Origin: Drosophila miranda
Lineage: Eukaryota; Arthropoda; Insecta; Diptera; Drosophilidae
NCBI RefSeq assembly: GCF_003369915.1
Contig: NW_022881687.1
Span: forward strand, 88,546-152,545
Length of the DNA: 64,000 nt
Direction: 5' to 3'
Each line of letters begins with the position of its first letter. Positions within the stretch are counted from its first letter, which is position 1. Below the pieces are notes generated by a model. It worked only from the letters and a program-made list of their open reading frames with translations. It was not told the DNA's origin and did no database searches. A program made the translations under genes and the position numbers. This document shows, in pieces, positions 49,054 to 59,475 of this stretch.

Positions 49054-52053
49054 TCAGCCGCCGCCATCATCTGGATTCTGGAGCTGCCGCCGTCCATCAT
49101 CAGGTTCTCTGCTGGGGCCGTCATTTGCCTGCGTAGCAGCTGCATTAGCGCTACTGCGGCTGATTTCCATATTGTGTGTTGCAAACGGATTTCGCAGCCA
49201 GTTCTCGCGTCTGACTTGGAGCAATATTGATTGGATGGCTGTCAGGCTTCTGTTGCTGTTTGGATTGTGCTCTTCTATCATTGCGGCATACCTTGGCCTG
49301 GCCAGCCTTCTTGGAATGTATGGGTGCGTTGCGATCTCACATGCAAGTAAATTTGTGTGCTGCATTAACCGAGTGTAGTAGTTCCTGCAGAGTCTGTTAT
49401 ATACTTCTTCCACAGTTGCTACTTGGAGATCCGCATGCAGTGCGTTGTTGCTCACATACCAGGGAGCATTTGTCATTGCTCTGAGAGCTTTGTTTTGGAT
49501 CGTCTGGAGCTTGGCCATTTGCATGTTTGAAGTCAGTGGCCCCAGACTGGCATGGCATACTGCCATATTGGGCAATCAGCTGCTTATAGAGGAGGACCTT
49601 TGGAGGTAGTGGGAGTTTGCTGTTTCTGCCGATGATCCAGTCGAGCTTTTTGATCCGGGCCCTTGTTTTAGTGACAACAGCCGCTACGTGCTTATTGAAA
49701 TTGAGCTTCGTATCCATCTGTATTCCTAGGTATGGCATGACGGGTTTTTTGGCCAGGAGTTGCCCGGCTAACCTTGGAGCTGGAGTGTGTAGCTGCACAG
49801 GTGAGAGAGTGTGTAGAACATGAGCAGTTTTTGCAAGACTGATGGTTATTCCCCATTTCTTAGACCATGATAATGCATCAGCCAGGAGCCGCTCCACATT
49901 TTCGTTGGCTTGTTTTGGACTTGGGGCAGATACGAGGTATACTGCGTCATCAGCGTACGTTGCTAGCATTTGGGTTGAGTTTGCGTGTCTTGGTGGCTGC
50001 GGCATGTCGGCAGTGTAAAGGTTGTAGAGTACTGGGCCAAGTACGCTTCCTTGCGGCACTCCAGCGGTTATGTGCTTTAGGCTTGAGGTGATGTTGTTGC
50101 AGCAGACGACTTTGAAGCTTCTGTCTGAGAGATAGCTGGTGAGTAGAATGTATAGATTGTCAGGTACTACCGTTTTAACTTTGCAGAGAAGACCCTGATG
50201 CCAGACTCTATCAAAGGCCTCCTGGATATCCATGTACACAGCACTGCAATGCCGCTGCGCTTCGTAGGATCTGAGGATGAATTGCGTGACTCGTCCGATT
50301 TGCTGTTCCGCTGAGTGCTGACTTCTGAAGCCAAATTGATGGTTTGGAATAGCCATGGCAAAGCTTTCTTCTTCAAAAAGTCGTTTGAGGATGAGGCGTT
50401 CAAGGATTTTGGAGAAGCCTGTAAGCAGGCTGATGGGTCTGTAGGACTCAAGCCTATCACTCGGCTTTCCTGGCTTCCTTAACATTGAGATTTTTGCGCA
50501 TTTCCAGGACTTTGGGAAGTGGCCGAACTGCAGAGCCGAGTTGCATATCAACAGCAGATACTCGATGGCGGATGTTGGCAGAGATTTAATGACGCGATTG
50601 TCGATACTGTCGAAACCGGGTGCCTTTTTCGTCTTGAGCTTCTTAATTTCCGATTTGAGTTCCTGGATGGTCACAGGTCTGATTATTTGAGCAGCTTCAT
50701 CTGGACCGTTATCTTGTAATACTGCGTTAATTTCTTCTCTGTCTTCTAGGTCTGCCGTGATCTTTGGCGTGAAACGTGCTTCCAGGTGCTGCGCAAAGGC
50801 CTCAGCTTTTTCCTCCGTAGTTTTGCACCAAGGTTCAGCAGGAGCTTGCTGCCCTTCCGCAACGTGCCTTCTGACTGGCAGATTTGGGATGGGCTGTCTC
50901 TTGATTGTGTTGGTAAGCCGCCACAGTTTCTGCATGCTGTACCTATCAGTTGGGTCAATGTCGTGTAGCAGTCTGTTCATTTGTTTGTCTTTTTGCAGCT
51001 TGATCCGTTTACGTATTCTGTTAGTCAGCTGATTGATAGTGCGTGCAATGAGGGGGTTGGAGCACCTATCTTTTTGGTTGATTTTGCAGAGAATTCTTTT
51101 GATCTTGATCGCTTTCAGCGTTTGCGAGTCAAGATGGAAGCTTTGCGGTCCGTACACTGTGTGCTGGTTACTTGAGGTTTGCGAAGCCAATTCAGCTGCA
51201 ATGTAAATGTTCTTTTCAAGGATAGCCACTGCATCATCTATGTCGTCGCCGTTGTGAAGTTCAGTCTCCAGATGGATTCGCTGTTCTAGGTGAGCTTGAA
51301 ATCTTCTGATATTTGCATTTTTTGGTAATAGTATCTTCTTTTTTCCATATTCAGGTCTCAGGAGGAGTCTAATAATTTGCATGTTGTGATCTGAACCTAA
51401 GTCATATGATGTTTCGATGTGGATTAAATTGTGTCTAATACCCTTATAAACCGCAAAGTCTATAGCAGACGGCATATGTCGTCGATTTGAAGGGAAGTGG
51501 GTGGGGGATCCAGTGGCCAGTATGTTTTGGTCGTTTTCCTGGATGCATTTCAGAAGTGCAGCCCTCTTCTACAGGATCTTGCATTGCCCCACCACTGGCT
51601 TTTGGCGTTCCAATCCCCAGCTACGATAAATCTGCTACCTAGAGAGTCAAATACCTGTTTAAATTGTGTATCAATCCATTCGTGTGCAGGTGGACAATAG
51701 ATCGCACCAATGTTTATTGTTTGATGGTTTTTTGTTGTTGCAGCTATGGTGCACATCTGGATGGAGTCCTCTCTTGTTGGTGCGAGGGAAATGTGCGGGA
51801 TGTTGCACTTGATGATTACCGCGGCTCCTCCTCTGCTCCGGTTCGACGGGTGGTTTGCCATGTAGACGTGGTAACCATCTATCACGAGGTTTGTGTCTTC
51901 TTTTAAATGCGATTCCGATATCAGTAGGATGTCAATACTGTTGCCTGCCAAATAAGCGTTAAGTTCAGGGAGTTTGTTTGGAAGCCCAGCAGCATTCCAG
52001 AAAGCGATTTTGATTAAAGGGGAATTACTATGCATTTGAGGTCTCATTGTCAT
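49054..52053 (-). pseudogene. ORF2 endonuclease/reverse transcriptase, broken (C5)
   Basis: All EN and RT motifs are present but split by single-base losses near 49543 (C run), 49570 (G run) and 51562 (C run). The middle piece, 49397-51475, still carries the whole RT domain. Start at 52053 as in the family. The pattern suggests sequence error rather than decay, so functional status is undecided. Confidence 0.82.
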
Positions 52054-53938
52054 TTGTGAGTGGTCGGAGTCGTGCCATAACTCGTACAGTGTCTTCTCGA
52101 TCATGGAGAGCCTAGCTTCAAGACTCGGTTGGGGTTGTGTCTTGTTATTAGTTGTCTCGTTCCTTCGATCCGTCTGCACTTGTAGGAGAGTGATAAGCTT
52201 GTCTAGCTTCTCGTTTAGGCTGCTGAGGTCAGCCTTATTGTTGTTGTTGTTGTTGCTGCCTTGCGGGCGATTTGCGCTCTTAAATCGGCCTGCGCTCTTG
52301 GAGCGATTTCGGCTGAGGTGCTTTATGAGCTGCTCCTGCAAGCGTGTACTTGGAGTCAGCTTCCTCTTTGACCTCGACCTGCGTTGTTGTTGTAGTTTCT
52401 GCTGCGCTGGGAGGCTCGCTCTGGCGACAGCAGCGTAACTCAAGGCCTGCTTTGACGTGCAGGGTGCTTCTTCTCGTGTACGGGAGCTAAGGGCGTTCAT
52501 CTGCTGAGTGCGTGGTTTGCTTGGCTGACGACGACGTCGGCTTTGGCTTCGGTTTCTAGGCATTGGAAGGGCAGGCATGCCCAGGTCATGTAGCAGCTTG
52601 TTTGCTTGGGCAAGTTCGCTCGGCTTCTTGCGCAGCGCTGCACTTTAAAAGCGGTGCAGCCCCTGTAGCTGGCTGGGTGAGGGCCGCTACAGTTTGCGCA
52701 TTTAGCCGGCTGTTGCAAGGGTTTTTGGCAAACTATTGAGGAGTGCTGCCCCGCGCACTTAACACACACGAAGTCATTTCTGCAGTAATTGTGGGTGTGC
52801 CCAATGCGTTGACACCTGTGGCACTGGACAACTGGGCCGGTGTTCCTCTGCACCTCGACTTTGACTCGTTGGCCGCCATATTTGTGATATTCAACGCCTC
52901 AGCGTTGTTTGGCCTTGGTTCAAGTTGAACTACAAACATGTTGAGGGGCTCATTGGTAGCTCGCCTCGTCATGCCCCGTATGAAAGTGGCTGTGTGGCCG
53001 TGGCTGGCCAGTAGTCCAGTGACGAATTCGCTTTCGGTGGTGTGGTGCAGGTCCCTAATGACTATTCGGTATCCTCTCTCAGACTGTAGCTGGTAGGAAT
53101 AGGATGGCGTGGTACAGGCCTCGTCCTGTAATGTCTTTGCAGTACCCTGAAAGACTGCACGTCACTGCACATGACGCGTAGTCACCTGCCGAAGTTGTCT
53201 TGGTGTGGAACTTTTCTGCTGGGATTAGCTGCGAGATTTCTTTAAGAGTGGCGGTAATATTGGTGATTTTGGTTAGTACAATTGGTGGCGGCTTGGGTGG
53301 CCGAGTTTCAGTTGCAGGTGCCCCAGGGCGATGCGGAGCGCGTGTCGTGGAGTGTGGAGTCTCCACTGAGGGGCCGCAGCATTTTGTGTGGCCGCTGCTG
53401 GCGCTCGCTCTCTCTGTGGACTCTCGCTGGTATGCCCAGGTCTTCTCGGGTTAAACAACTGGCTGTTACGTCAGTCATATTTCGTCAGTAGTCAAGTCCA
53501 TGGCACTTTGAGGTGGCTGTGCTTGTGGGACTTGACTACTTTTTTGGCAGCTTGGTTTTGGGCATTTGACTGAGGGGACTGCGGGTTGCAGGCCTTTTGC
53601 CTTGGTTGTTGAATTCAACCTCAACAGCGGTTTTTCCCGGGTGGGAGGCAAGGTGTGTATTTAGACTTACATGCTCGCTCTCTGACTCGCTGGAGGAGAT
53701 CACTGGCATTTGCTCGTCATCATCAACGCACATTAGTATCTTTTTGTAGGATTCTCTGGTTGGCATTACAATTCTGACCATGCCGTCGTCTTGGTAGTCA
53801 AGAACATAGTTTTTCCACTCCCATGAGGTGGTCGCAGAACCTCCTCATTTCTATTGCATCAGGCAACTTGCCTTTGTGCACGCGTATTATTGGGGGGGCG
53901 GCTTTTTAGCCTTTCCCTACGATTCCGCGATCTGCCAT
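52028..53938 (-). pseudogene. ORF1 Gag, broken (C5)
   Basis: Frame lost several times (for example CGGT to CGT near 52085, TTTT to TTT near 52646, CCC to CC near 52877 and 53126). The 52085 loss happens to fuse the gag tail in frame with the start of ORF2 (ORF 52578-51550). The zinc-knuckle segment can be read between 52640 and 52853. Confidence 0.82.
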
Positions 53939-54070
53939 AATTGGTCAGCAGATGCACGAAAAAACAGTAGGAAAAGTACTATTTTTAATAGTAAATTTGA
54001 TTTTAATTTTAATTTGGTTAGGAGCACGTTTTTTGTTTGTTCTTGTTCGTCTTGCGAACTAAATTGGTAG

Positions 54071-54144
54071 TCTCTCTTCATGTCGAACCAATTCCCATCG
54101 CCACCTGCATTAGCAGGGGGGAGGGAGGCCGACATGAAGAGAGA
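54071..54144 (-). repeat. 3'-terminal 15-bp hairpin (C6)
   Basis: Same arms as in C1. Confidence 0.7.
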
Positions 54145-54380
54145 ACCGTTTTATTTTATTATACTCTTTAGCATATTTTACAAATAGTTTCGCGCCGGCT
54201 GCTTATCTACATTACATGTAGTTGCAGACGTGGCTGTAAATTGGCAGGGTAACATTTGTTACGGTATTGGCTTATTTGGTATTTTTTAACAGCTATCGAT
54301 AATTTGTCTAGATGCTAGGGTAACACTAATCTTATTGCTACTTTGTTTACATTGTTTTTAAATTGTTTTAATTATTTCAG

Positions 54381-54557
54381 GTGGAGTATGCGGCCGTGGA
54401 GAACATCATTACGCCTATTGGCCTCGTCGTCGGCTGCGAAGTGGAATCCTTGCGAGTGTCAGCGCTAAACTGGGACTGCAGGACAGCATCAACAGGGCTG
54501 AAGCTGGCCGAGGTCCAGTGCATCGACATTCTGGATGTGGATTACCAATTTCTGTGA
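54381..54557 (+). other. Candidate captured host exon, antisense (C6)
   Basis: Acceptor, 58 open codons and TGA kept, although the sequence right after the stop is disturbed. Confidence 0.43.
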
Positions 54558-54617
54558 ACTGAAGTAATGTAGTGAAGTGCTTCGTATGTGGAAGATAGAA
54601 AGGTTTTTAGTTTCTTT

Positions 54618-57600
54618 TCAGCCGCCGCCATCATCTGGATTCTGGAGCTGCCGCCGTCCATCATCAGGTTCTCTGCTGGGGCCGTCATTTGCCTGCGTAG
54701 CAGCTGCATTAGCGCTACTGCGGCTGATTTCCATATTGTGTGTTGCAAACGGATTTCGCAGCCAGTTCTCGCGTCTGACTTGGAGCAATATTGATTGGAT
54801 GGCTGTCAGGCTTCTGTTGCTGTTTGGATTGTGCTCTTCTATCATTGCGGCATACCTTGGCCTGGCCAGCCTTCTTGGAATGTATGGGTGCGTTGCGATC
54901 TCACATGCAAGTAAATTTTGTGTGCTGCATTAACCGAGTGTAGTAGTTCCTGCAGAGTCTGTTATATACTTCTTCCACAGTTGCTACTTGGAGATCCGCA
55001 TGCAGTGCGTTGTTGCTCACATACCAGGGAGCATTTGTCATTGCTCTGAGAGCTTTGTTTTGGATCGTCTGGAGCTTGGCCATTTGCATGTTTGAAGTCA
55101 GTGGCCCCCAGACTGGCATGGCATACTGCCATATTGGGGCAATCAGCTGCTTATAGAGGAGGACCTTTGGAGGTAGTGGGAGTTTGCTGTTTCTGCCGAT
55201 GATCCAGTCGAGCTTTTTGATCCGGGCCCTTGTTTTAGTGACAACAGCGCTACGTGCTTATTGAAATTGAGCTTCGTATCCATCTGTATTCCTAGGTATG
55301 GCATGACGGGTTTTTTGGCCAGGAGTTGCCCGGCTAACCTTGGAGCTGGAGTGTGTAGCTGCACAGGTGAGAGAGTGTGTAGAACATGAGCAGTTTTTGC
55401 AAGACTGATGGTTATTCCCCATTTCTTAGACCATGATAATGCATCAGCCAGGAGCCGCTCCACATTTTCGTTGGCTTGTTTTGGACTTGGGGCAGATACG
55501 AGGTATACTGCGTCATCAGCGTACGTTGCTAGCATTTGGGTTGAGTTTGCGTGTCTTGGTGGCTGCGGCATGTCGGCAGTGTAAAGGTTGTAGAGTACTG
55601 GGCCAAGTACGCTTCCTTGCGGCACTCCAGCGGTTATGTGCTTTAGGCTTGAGGTGATGTTGTTGCAGCAGACGACTTTGAAGCTTCTGTCTGAGAGATA
55701 GCTGGTGAGTAGAATGTATAGATTGTCAGGTACTACCGTTTTAACTTTGCAGAGAAGACCCTGATGCCAGACTCTATCAAAGGCCTCCTGGATATCCATG
55801 TACACAGCACTGCAATGCCGCTGCGCTTCGTAGGATCTGAGGATGAATTGCGTGACTCGTCCGATTTGCTGTTCCGCTGAGTGCTGACTTCTGAAGCCAA
55901 ATTGATGGTTTGGAATAGCCATGGCAAAGCTTTCTTCTTCAAAAGTCGTTTGAGGATGAGGCGTTCAAGGATTTTGGAGAAGCCTGTAAGCAGGCTGATG
56001 GGTCTGTAGGACTCAAGCCTATCACTCGGCTTTCCTGGCTTCCTTAACATTGAGATTTTTGCGCATTTCCAGGACTTTGGGAAGTGGCCGAACTGCAGAG
56101 CCGAGTTGCATATCAACAGCAGATACTCGATGGCGGATGTTGGCAGAGATTTAATGACGCGATTGTCGATACTGTCGAAACGGGTGCCTTTTTCGTCTTG
56201 AGCTTCTTAATTTCCGATTTGAGTTCCTGGATGGTCACAGGTCTGATTATTTGAGCAGCTTCATCTGGACCGTTATCTTGTAATACTGCGTTAATTTCTT
56301 CTCTGTCTTCTAGGTCTGCCGTGATCTTTGGCGTGAAACGTGCTTCCAGGTGCTGCGCAAAGGCCTCAGCTTTTTCCTCCGTAGTTTTGCACCAAGGTTC
56401 AGCAGGAGCTTGCTGCCCTTCCGCAACGTGCCTTCTGACTGGCAGATTTGGGATGGGCTGTCTCTTGATTGTGTTGGTAAGCCGCCACAGTTTCTGCATG
56501 CTGTACCTATCAGTTGGGTCAATGTCGTGTAGCAGTCTGTTCATTTGTTTGTCTTTTTGCAGCTTGATCCGTTTACGTATTCTGTTAGTCAGCTGATTGA
56601 TAGTGCGTGCAATGAGGGGGTTGGAGCACCTATCTTTTTGGTTGATTTTGCAGAGAATTCTTTTGATCTTGATCGCTTTCAGCGTTTGCGAGTCAAGATG
56701 GAAGCTTTGCGGTCCGTACACTGTGTGCTGGTTACTTGAGGTTTGCGAAGCCAATTCAGCTGCAATGTAAATGTTCTTTTCAAGGATAGCCACTGCATCA
56801 TCTATGTCGTCGCCGTTGTGAAGTTCAGTCTCCAGATGGATTCGCTGTTCTAGGTGAGCTTGAAATCTTCTGATATTTGCATTTTTTGGTAATAGTATCT
56901 TCTTTTTTCCATATTCAGGTCTCAGGAGGAGTCTAATAATTTGCATGTTGTGATCTGAACCTAAGTCATATGATGTTTCGATGTGGATTAAATTGTGTCT
57001 AATACCCTTATAAACCGCAAAGTCTATAGCAGACGGCATATGTCGTCGATTTGAAGGGAAGTGGGTGGGGGATCCAGTGGCCAGTATGTTTTGGTCGTTT
57101 TCCTGGATGCATTTCAGAAGTGCAGCCCCTCTTCTACAGGATCTTGCATTGCCCCACCACTGGCTTTTGGCGTTCCAATCCCCAGCTACGATAAATCTGC
57201 TACCTAGAGAGTCAAATACCTGTTTTAAATTGTGTATCAATCCATTCGTGTGCAGGTGGACAATAGATCGCACCAATGTTTATTGTTTGTGGTTTTTTGT
57301 TGTTGCAGCTATGGTGCACATCTGGATGGAGTCCTCTCTTGTTGGTGCGAGGGAAATGTGCGGGATGTTGCACTTGATGATTACCGCGGCTCCTCCTCTG
57401 CTCCGGTTCGACGGGTGGTTTGCCATGTAGACGTGGTAACCATCTATCACGAGGTTTGTGTCTTCTTTTAAATGCGATTCCGATATCAGTAGGATGTCAA
57501 TACTGTTGCCTGCCAAATAAGCGTTAAGTTCAGGGAGTTTGTTTGGAAGCCCAGCAGCATTCCAGAAAGCGATTTTGATTAAAGGGGAATTACTATGCAT

Positions 57601-57618
57601 TTGAGGTCTCATTGTCAT
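54618..57618 (-). pseudogene. ORF2 endonuclease/reverse transcriptase, broken (C6)
   Basis: Same protein as C1, split by single-base changes near 54918 (extra T), 55248, 55941, 56180, 57224 (extra T) and 57289. The RT core with YADD is readable in 55143-55922 and part of EN in 56113-57276. As in C5, the changes are nearly all homopolymer length changes. Confidence 0.82.
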
Positions 57619-58081
57619 TTGTGAGTGGTCGGAGTCGTGCCATAACTCGGTACAGTGTCTTCTCGATCATGGAGAGCCTAGCTTCAAGACTCGGTTGGGG
57701 TTGTGTCTTGTTATTAGTTGTCTCGTTCCTTTCGATCCGTCTGCACTTGTAGGAGAGTGATAAGCTTGTCTAGCTTCTCGTTTAGGCTGCTGAGGTCAGC
57801 CTTATTGTTGTTGTTGTTGTTGCTGCCTTGCGGGCGATTTGCGCTCTTAAATCGGGCCTGCGCTCTTGGAGCGATTTTCGGCTGAGGTGCTTTATGAGCT
57901 GCTCCTGCAAGCGTGTACTTGGAGTCAGCTTCCTCTTTGACCTCGACCTGCGTTGTTGTTGTAGTTTCTGCTGCGCTGGGAGGCTCGCTCTGGCGACAGC
58001 AGCGTAACTCAAGGCCTGCTTTGACGTGCAGGGTGCTTCTTCTCGTGTACGGGAGCTAAGGGCGTTCATCTGCTGAGTGCG
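57593..58081 (-). pseudogene. ORF1 gag C-terminal fragment (C6)
   Basis: Last 160 or so codons of gag, with insertions near 57731, 57857 and 57878, cut by the next element. No zinc knuckles remain. Confidence 0.82.
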
Positions 58082-58090
58082 TTTTTTTTT
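58082..58090 (-). other. Poly-A end of D (9 T on plus strand)
   Basis: Short T run followed by GTGTGTCGTATGCAGCGG, the same 3' sequence as D'. It joins the truncated gag of C6. Confidence 0.85.
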
Positions 58091-58130
58091 GTGTGTCGTA
58101 TGCAGCGGTGGCGATACGTAACTAACATAA

Positions 58131-58196
58131 CGTAACGTAACCCAACTCGAGCCTTGGCCTGATCCAGCAGGTTAGGGGAGCCAGAGTTACGTTACG
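58131..58196 (-). repeat. 3'-terminal stem of D with covariation
   Basis: CGTAACGTAAC (58131-58141) pairs perfectly with GTTACGTTACG (58186-58196). Compared with D', one C-G pair is replaced by T-A. Confidence 0.75.
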
Positions 58197-58620
58197 CTAT
58201 GGGGACTTTATTTATACCAATACTTAGTCTAACATTTTAGGTACAATATGTTGAGGCTGTATCTTATAAATATATAAATATCTGTCTACAAGCTGCTGTT
58301 AGCAGCCGTAGGCAGCAAATACAATGCTTTTTTTTTTTTACAGCGCGAATTCTCCATTGCCAGCAGTGCTGCCGGCGCAAACATATTTTTGGGAAAATCT
58401 CTCCACTTTGGTAAACAGTCCGTTTGCCAGAGGGGGGAGAGGGAGTGGGTAGAGCTAAAGCATAATACTCTTGATACTATAGATAGATTTAAAAGTAGAT
58501 TATAATTAAGGGGAACATTTTGGTTGCCTTCATTGGCAGAAAAGGGAGATTGTATACATATATATGTTATCTATTCTATGTGTTGTATTCTATTTGTTTT
58601 GTTTGTTTTTGTTCTCCTCT

Positions 58621-58708
58621 GCCCACTGGTCCGGGCAGCCAGAGCTATTGCTTATTATGGTTTGTCTTCTTTCTTCTTTCGTTACTGTTCCGCCCTCTGG
58701 TCCGGGGC
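58621..58708 (-). repeat. Two CTGGTCCG stem-loops in D
   Basis: GCCC-ACTGGTCC-GGGC at 58621-58636 and GCCC-TCTGGTCCG-GGGC at 58692-58708. The loop is the one found in L1-L6. Confidence 0.6.
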
Positions 58709-59464
58709 AGCCAGCATTGAGTTGAGCGTTTGTGTGGATGAGTGTTTGTATGTGCGCTTGTATGTGCGCAACGGTCCGTTGTCTCATCAGTGGAAATGGC
58801 CGAAGTCCACCACCTTCCAGTTGTTGTTGGCTTCTCTCTTCCTCTCAGGGAGTTCACTGGCGGCAATTCGAGATCTATAGGAGAAGGAGGAGACAGAAAT
58901 TGCGCAGCAGAAATGCTAACGCTCATAGCTTTGAACAGCAGCGCCTTGTTCGGACGCGTTTTTGGCAATCGTTCGCATGAGTCTTCTACTCTTTTTAATA
59001 ATTTGCAGTTGTCCATTTCTATGTCGTTAGTTAATCGGTTTAGGAAGATATTAAGCAGAGTGATCATTCCGTAACGGCCATTTCGGTGTCTGCTTTGTCC
59101 GGGGCATTCGTCGCGCTCGCATATATTTGTTTTTTCTTTCGTGCGTTTGTGTGTTCTGTGTCCAAATGGGGCAGCCATGGTTGTTGCCTTCTTAGGGGCT
59201 GAACGGGAATTTGTTGGCGGTAAGTCTTCACTGCTGTTGAGCATTTTGGTTGTTGTTTTCTGTGCTTCTTGTTCCTGTTGCTGACGGTGGTTGACTTTCA
59301 TGGGCATTTGTGCTAGTGTGTATGTGCGCGCTTCCATTGACTTGGCCGTTCTCGCTCTGCCGCGAATGTGTGTCAGGCGTCTGATGAGTGGATATCTCGT
59401 TCAAAGCTGCTTCAATTGCCAGGCCCAATTGCTCTAATCGCTGTCTTCTGCTGCTGATCGTCAA
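58645..59464 (-). CDS. Possible third ORF downstream of ORF2 in D (two overlapping frames)
   Basis: An ATG at 59464 follows the ORF2 stop by about a dozen bases and opens 78 codons (MTISSRRQRLEQLGLAIEAA; stop at 59228). In the next frame 230 codons are open from 59337 to 58645, polar at both ends, with a middle that could be helical (MITLLNIFLNRLTNDIEMD, KLLKRVEDSCERL). A single indel, common in this part of the window, would link them. I do not recognise the protein. D' lacks exactly this region together with ORF2. It may be only an open stretch of 3' UTR. Confidence 0.35.
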
Positions 59465-59475
59465 GTCTATTGTGG

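Larger units (their letters stand above)
48481..54035 (-). mobile_element. C5: family B element with many small indels
   Basis: Full-length layout with a 5' end close to C2/C3 (GCACGTTTTTTG). At least 15 single-base indels, most of them losses from short homopolymers, lie between 49540 and 53815, with very few substitutions (one is A to G at 48971). Confidence 0.88.
54036..58081 (-). mobile_element. C6: family B element, 5' truncated, with small indels
   Basis: The 3' UTR and ORF2 are present; ORF1 is cut at 58081 (plus-strand CTGAGTGCG) where the T-run of element D starts. Around 54557-54600 the sequence is locally scrambled compared with other copies (GAACTGAAGTAATGTAGTG in place of GAAGGTGAAGTGG). 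Confidence 0.87.

Noticed and set aside
54557..54600. Insertion in C6 near the captured exon
   Set aside because: A locally scrambled sequence in the error-rich part of the window; more likely misassembly than a new element.
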